From NCBI GenBank assembly GCA_012932295.1, contig JAAONU010000010.1, forward strand, positions 24,860,977 to 24,924,976: a stretch of 64,000 nt of DNA, written 5' to 3'. Made by a program: the position numbers and the translations under genes. Of this stretch, positions 60,312 through 64,000 are shown piece after piece; position 1 is the first letter of the stretch; the number at the start of each line of letters is the position of its first letter. This DNA comes from Cyclina sinensis. Its lineage: Eukaryota; Mollusca; Bivalvia; Venerida; Veneridae. The notes under the pieces are model-generated. The model was not told the origin of the DNA. It searched no databases and saw only the letters and a list, made by a program, of their open reading frames with translations.

Positions 60312-61430
60312 TTATGAAAGCCCAATCCAGTGTGAAGGATAATAATCCTGTCTGTTTACTCTTGTACTTAAACTACTTCCTGGTACTGGATACCCATTGA
60401 AATATCTAGTCGTGCCTCCCGACAGCCACGCTCCCCACCAGCCAAACGTCCCGGATGTTACAATCACGTGGTCACATAGCATCAAAAGACCCATATCATC
60501 ACCTGGGTCAATAAAAGGACTCAGAATAATGTTTTTTACGTTCTCCCTACACCAAGCCTTATCATCACTTACAACGATGGACGAAACATTAACATATCTC
60601 TTTTCATAGAAAGCCCTGGCATTTTTTATAAATGATATATTTGCAGTGATAAAACCTTCCCGTCTATAACGTGTTTCTGTGAAGTCACCTCGACGAACAT
60701 GAATGCACACGAGTTGATATCCAGGTCTTCGAATGCTTTCTAAGAACTTTCTTGCTCTTTTTACATGTACGGTCTCATATCTAAATATGTCGCGAACCGT
60801 ATGATCTACTTCTTCAAAGTATTTCCATGACTGTAGGTGTCCATGTAGGCTTACATTATTACCTGAATTAAACTCCTTGGAACAATTGTAATAAACAGCA
60901 GATCTTTTGCATTCACACGTAATGACGTCTTTAATTTTTCTGAAATGTCTGTGCGCTACTATGTTTGGAAGTTTGAAATATTTAATTAGCGGAATATTAT
61001 CTGGTATTATTGGTATAGCGTCATATTTATAAGCCATTCCAATGAGAGAAGCAACTTGAAACATCTGGTTACCTGTCCTACCTTTTATCTCTTTCAACAT
61101 AACAAAACGCTTACAGAGCACATGCCTTTGGGACACTGCATCTTTCATCCAACTTTGTGGTGCGTAATTCCTGAATTGTAGTGGAAAGTTCTTCGCAGCG
61201 CTGTATGCAAAATTAGTCAAATTAAGTTTGTTTCGTGATAGGAAAAAACATCGTTTACTTCTCCTCTCTGTTTCTATGTAAATACCACTTGATTGTCTGA
61301 AATGTAGATGCTGAAGCTTAAAGTGAGTGATGGAGTATAACGCTAGGGCCACAATCTGTATGACAAAAATCATCGCTATTAACTTTATTAACATTTGATT
61401 CTTTCCTTCATTTAGGCAAACGTTGATCAT
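60312..61430 (-). CDS. GT11 galactoside alpha-1,2-fucosyltransferase-like, copy C
   Basis: Intact 372-residue single-exon ORF, the most diverged of the three. Membrane segment about 16-34; the stem (45-110) is largely different from A and B (ETERRSKRCFFLSRNKLNL). The catalytic signatures hold: GRTGNQMFQ (117-125), HVRRGDF (244-250), SDDKAWCRENV (288-298), CDHVIVTSGTFGWWGAWL (319-336). GNQMFQ and HVRRGDF are closer to the usual animal GT11 text than in A and B. One Cys in the DDMCLLMLCD block is Gly here. Sequons at 192, 264 and 281 remain as NVS, NIS and NVS. Same predicted Golgi reaction, GDP-fucose to galactose. It lies right after the decayed plus-strand gene, tail to tail, only about 20 bp from its last recognisable part. 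Confidence 0.92.
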   Translation of the reverse strand: MINVCLNEGKNQMLIKLIAMIFVIQIVALALYSITHFKLQHLHFRQSSGIYIETERRSKRCFFLSRNKLNLTNFAYSAAKNFPLQFRNYAPQSWMKDAVSQRHVLCKRFVMLKEIKGRTGNQMFQVASLIGMAYKYDAIPIIPDNIPLIKYFKLPNIVAHRHFRKIKDVITCECKRSAVYYNCSKEFNSGNNVSLHGHLQSWKYFEEVDHTVRDIFRYETVHVKRARKFLESIRRPGYQLVCIHVRRGDFTETRYRREGFITANISFIKNARAFYEKRYVNVSSIVVSDDKAWCRENVKNIILSPFIDPGDDMGLLMLCDHVIVTSGTFGWWGAWLSGGTTRYFNGYPVPGSSLSTRVNRQDYYPSHWIGLS

Positions 61431-61908
61431 TTTCAGTACTTTTTGTTTGTTTATCGTTTTTTTCCTAATAATAGTTCACACTGATAACTTCTTTTTTGTT
61501 GTCGTCCTAACAATGAATTTGCGTATAAGGGTAATTGTAATTTTATTTTCAGTTCATATCTTTAACAAAAACAAACGTCATTGAAAATCCTCCGTTTTCA
61601 TCTACTTACGGTCTCATCTGCTTATTGTCCCTAACAAACTTTATTGAAACATCAGTTTACCTTTTGTGTCATTTCATTATATTTTTATAACAAGTTACAA
61701 TGTCTGCATGTTACTCCTCCTTTAATCATCAAATAAACAATATGTTAAAAATCATTATATTCTGAACGCTTTGCTAATGTTCTTTCACAATAATAAAAAA
61801 AATGATTCACAAGTTAATTTATTGTGTTTTCTTTATCGTTTGTCTGATTCACTATTTTTCTTTTCATTTCCTTTTAATGTAAATGATATTGAATGACATA
61901 AATAAAAG
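61431..61908. other. 5' flank of GT11 copy C
   Basis: Loosely aligned with the flanks of copies A and B to about 61,760 (CATTGAAAAT/CATTGAACAT and TTACAATGTCTGCATGTT text). No promoter motif named. Confidence 0.45.
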
Positions 61909-62226
61909 ATTCGTCCCTCGATAAGACCTTTCATTTAAATATTTTCATCCCTCGATACTTACTTTCATATAGATATTTTCATCCCTCGATATGTACTTTC
62001 ACTTATATATTTTAATCACACGATGTGTCCTTTCACTTAAATATGTTCACCCCTCGATATGCCCTTTCACTTAAATTTTTTCATCCATCGATAGGTCCTT
62101 TCACTTAAATATTTTCATCCCTCGATATGTCCTTTCATTTAGATAATTTTATCCCTCGGTATGTCCTTTCACTTAATTGTTTTGATCCCGCGATATGTCC
62201 TTTAACTTAAATATTTCATCCCGCTG
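61909..62226. repeat. ~39-bp minisatellite
   Basis: About eight imperfect copies of a unit built from TCATCCCTCGATATGTCC and TTTCACTTAAATATTT. It lies about 480 bp upstream of GT11 copy C and is not seen in the other units. Confidence 0.85.
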
Positions 62227-64000
62227 CCTTTATATCCTGCTGATACATATAATTTTCTTTCTCAATTTATCCAAATGTCGTTTCGATATTTTTTTACAGA
62301 TATAGATATAGACAATTGTTCTAGATTTTTTATTTTTACTTTTGAAAAGGCATGTAATATTACTGATTGATTTTGGTTTCTTTCTGTAAGTAAGAAGTCT
62401 ATCTCACTGACAAATGGTAAAGTGATATTTTCACAACGACCGAGTGCAATCATTGTTTGCGTAAATACAAGCTGAAACTTAATTGCCTTATCTTAATTTT
62501 TAAAGAAGAAACTCGATAATCATCATCGATATATGATATGCATGTAGTTAAATATACTTTTTGCCAATCAACACATTTTATTATTTTGTTTATCATGGTT
62601 ACATTAACAGTACCTAGAAAGTAACAATGAAGATGTTTACTTTTTACATCTATAATAGTTTTGATATTGTGACGCAAAAGAGAGTATTTGATCTACCTAT
62701 CAAGTAAAAGCAGTCTCTGAAGTCGTGTTTTACCAGTCTAGACATTTTAGACTTAACTAATAGACTGTAACGAATATCGATATTTCAGGGTTATAAATAA
62801 CCAGACGTGATACATCGAAGAAGCCTTAAGGTTGTAAACATAGGTCACCTCAGTTTACAAATGAGACTGTTCATACTTCCAATATATTTATGTGAATCAA
62901 CATTTACTCAGTAGGTGAGCTTCCAATTTTATATTTACACGTGATCAAAAAGTTTAAACTAGCAAGTCTGTTATAAGCTTGACATAGTCTTCGCGAGTGA
63001 GGTCAAGGTCACCTTGTCTGCTTGATTTCGTGCTTAATCCTGGTCTTCATGGCTTATATATAGGGTGTAACTAACGATCATTATAGCTTGTCTATATTGC
63101 TAAAAATGATTTAGAGAATAAATGTATTGCGCATTAGGGCGTTATGTGAAAAATTTCACACGAAACAGCTACATATTTTAGGTTCCAAAATAAGGTTCAT
63201 ATATTCAGAATTGCTGCTATACCACGTTTTAATCTTTGGGCTTTATAATCACTGACATTTTTTATTAAAGACTTTTGCTTCTTAAACTGTCCATTAAAAC
63301 TACACATTAACAGATGGTTTTCATTAACAGTAATGCAAGTCAAAGATGAAAAATATATATCCGAGAACATCTTAATCGTAAAAACACACCATTTCCCATC
63401 TACAAATACTTCATCCTCAATTTTTTTCATTTATTTTAAAACAAACTACATACAAAATTATATAAGAAATATGAATTCACATTTTGACATCAATGATCTA
63501 TTCTTATATTGCAATGACAATTTAAGTAAGATATCACAGAGGTCTACCACTCAGTTATTGAAAACTGAATAACAGAAGTCAAAGGTACTCACCCTTTTCA
63601 TGTACAAAAACCATATTGAGTGGTTTTATAGTATCTATTAAAAAAGGGGGACATGAAAAAGAAAATAAAATAACTAAAATTAATTGAAACCAAATGGGAA
63701 GAAAGTAATCTATTAGATCTTTATTGTATTTATTGTATTGCTAGTATTTGTCTTTATCCCTCCTATCATACAATTGCAAGGCTGATAGAAAAAAAGAATG
63801 CAAATATCTATTTTGTGACATAAACTGAGTTCACATTACTGAAGTGTTCTTTTTTGTTGCACTTCCAAGAAAGCTTAAGTACTCAAACAAGGTGTTTCGA
63901 ATTATAAAGAGTTGGTCAAATTTGACGCACTGTACCATGACAAAATAAAGCAAACTAGTAAAAAAGCACTTAGATTATTTATAGTCGGCCATCTAAAATT
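62227..64000. other. Non-coding right end
   Basis: AT-rich; short ORFs on both strands have no recognisable domain and no copy in the other units. Nothing further supported. Confidence 0.5.

Larger units (their letters stand above)
54280..61760. repeat. Segmental duplication, unit 3 (partial)
   Basis: Opens with CTCAAATTTCATAAACAGC as in units 1 and 2, and follows them through 56,100. About 3.8 kb of different or longer-preserved sequence follows (56,100-59,840), then alignment resumes at the decayed gene and the third GT11. 1.2 kb present 3' of the other two GT11 genes is missing here (join near 60,250). Beyond about 61,760 similarity to the other units fades. Confidence 0.75.

Overview
The window is eukaryotic, AT-rich and almost entirely non-coding. 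It carries three intact genes, many decayed transposons and long near-repeats of itself. Several features suggest a marine invertebrate, most likely a bivalve mollusc: AGCTCACCTGAG-type elements with CCGT tracts and internal ~160-bp repeats, tRNA-derived SINEs, a mariner with D,D34D-like motifs, and local expansion of GT11 fucosyltransferases. The bivalve assignment is inference from recalled repeat character, not a database match.

The dominant structure is a head-to-tail segmental duplication. Unit 1 (about 3.5-24.64 kb), unit 2 (24.64-54.28 kb) and unit 3 (54.28 kb to past the gene at 61.4 kb) start with the same sequence. Each carries one single-exon gene on the minus strand for a type II membrane galactoside alpha-1,2-fucosyltransferase-like enzyme (family GT11): 7,511-8,623, 28,866-29,984 and 60,312-61,430. 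Downstream of each gene (lower coordinates) lies the same decayed plus-strand gene remnant. A 3' fragment of a non-LTR retrotransposon fills 1-1,200. The stretch 2.1-3.5 kb looks like the worn tail of a still earlier unit.

Because units 1 and 2 are close paralogues, each supplies an empty site for insertions in the other, which gives clean element boundaries. Unit-1-only insertions are a TA-flanked element (13,319-14,268), a 2.3-kb element with TCAA target duplication (15,416-17,758), a small fold-back MITE (10,587-10,724) and a minisatellite (21.5 kb). Unit-2-only insertions include a 4.3-kb composite of two Helentron/HINE-like elements around 1.5 kb of unrelated sequence (37,731-42,050). 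They also include a decayed tyrosine-recombinase (Crypton/DUF3504-like) element (42,331-45,083), a 2.7-kb fold-back element with ~480-bp terminal inverted repeats and a 5-bp target duplication (45,563-48,288), and a tRNA-SINE-bearing insertion (about 32 kb). A mariner copy is shared by units 1 and 2 at the same site, so it predates their duplication.

Functionally the locus reads as a small GT11 array making fucosylated glycans in the Golgi, with the luminal catalytic half conserved and the N-terminal stem diverging. Everything else is repeat-derived or decaying. No bacterial operon, CRISPR array, rRNA or convincing functional tRNA was seen.
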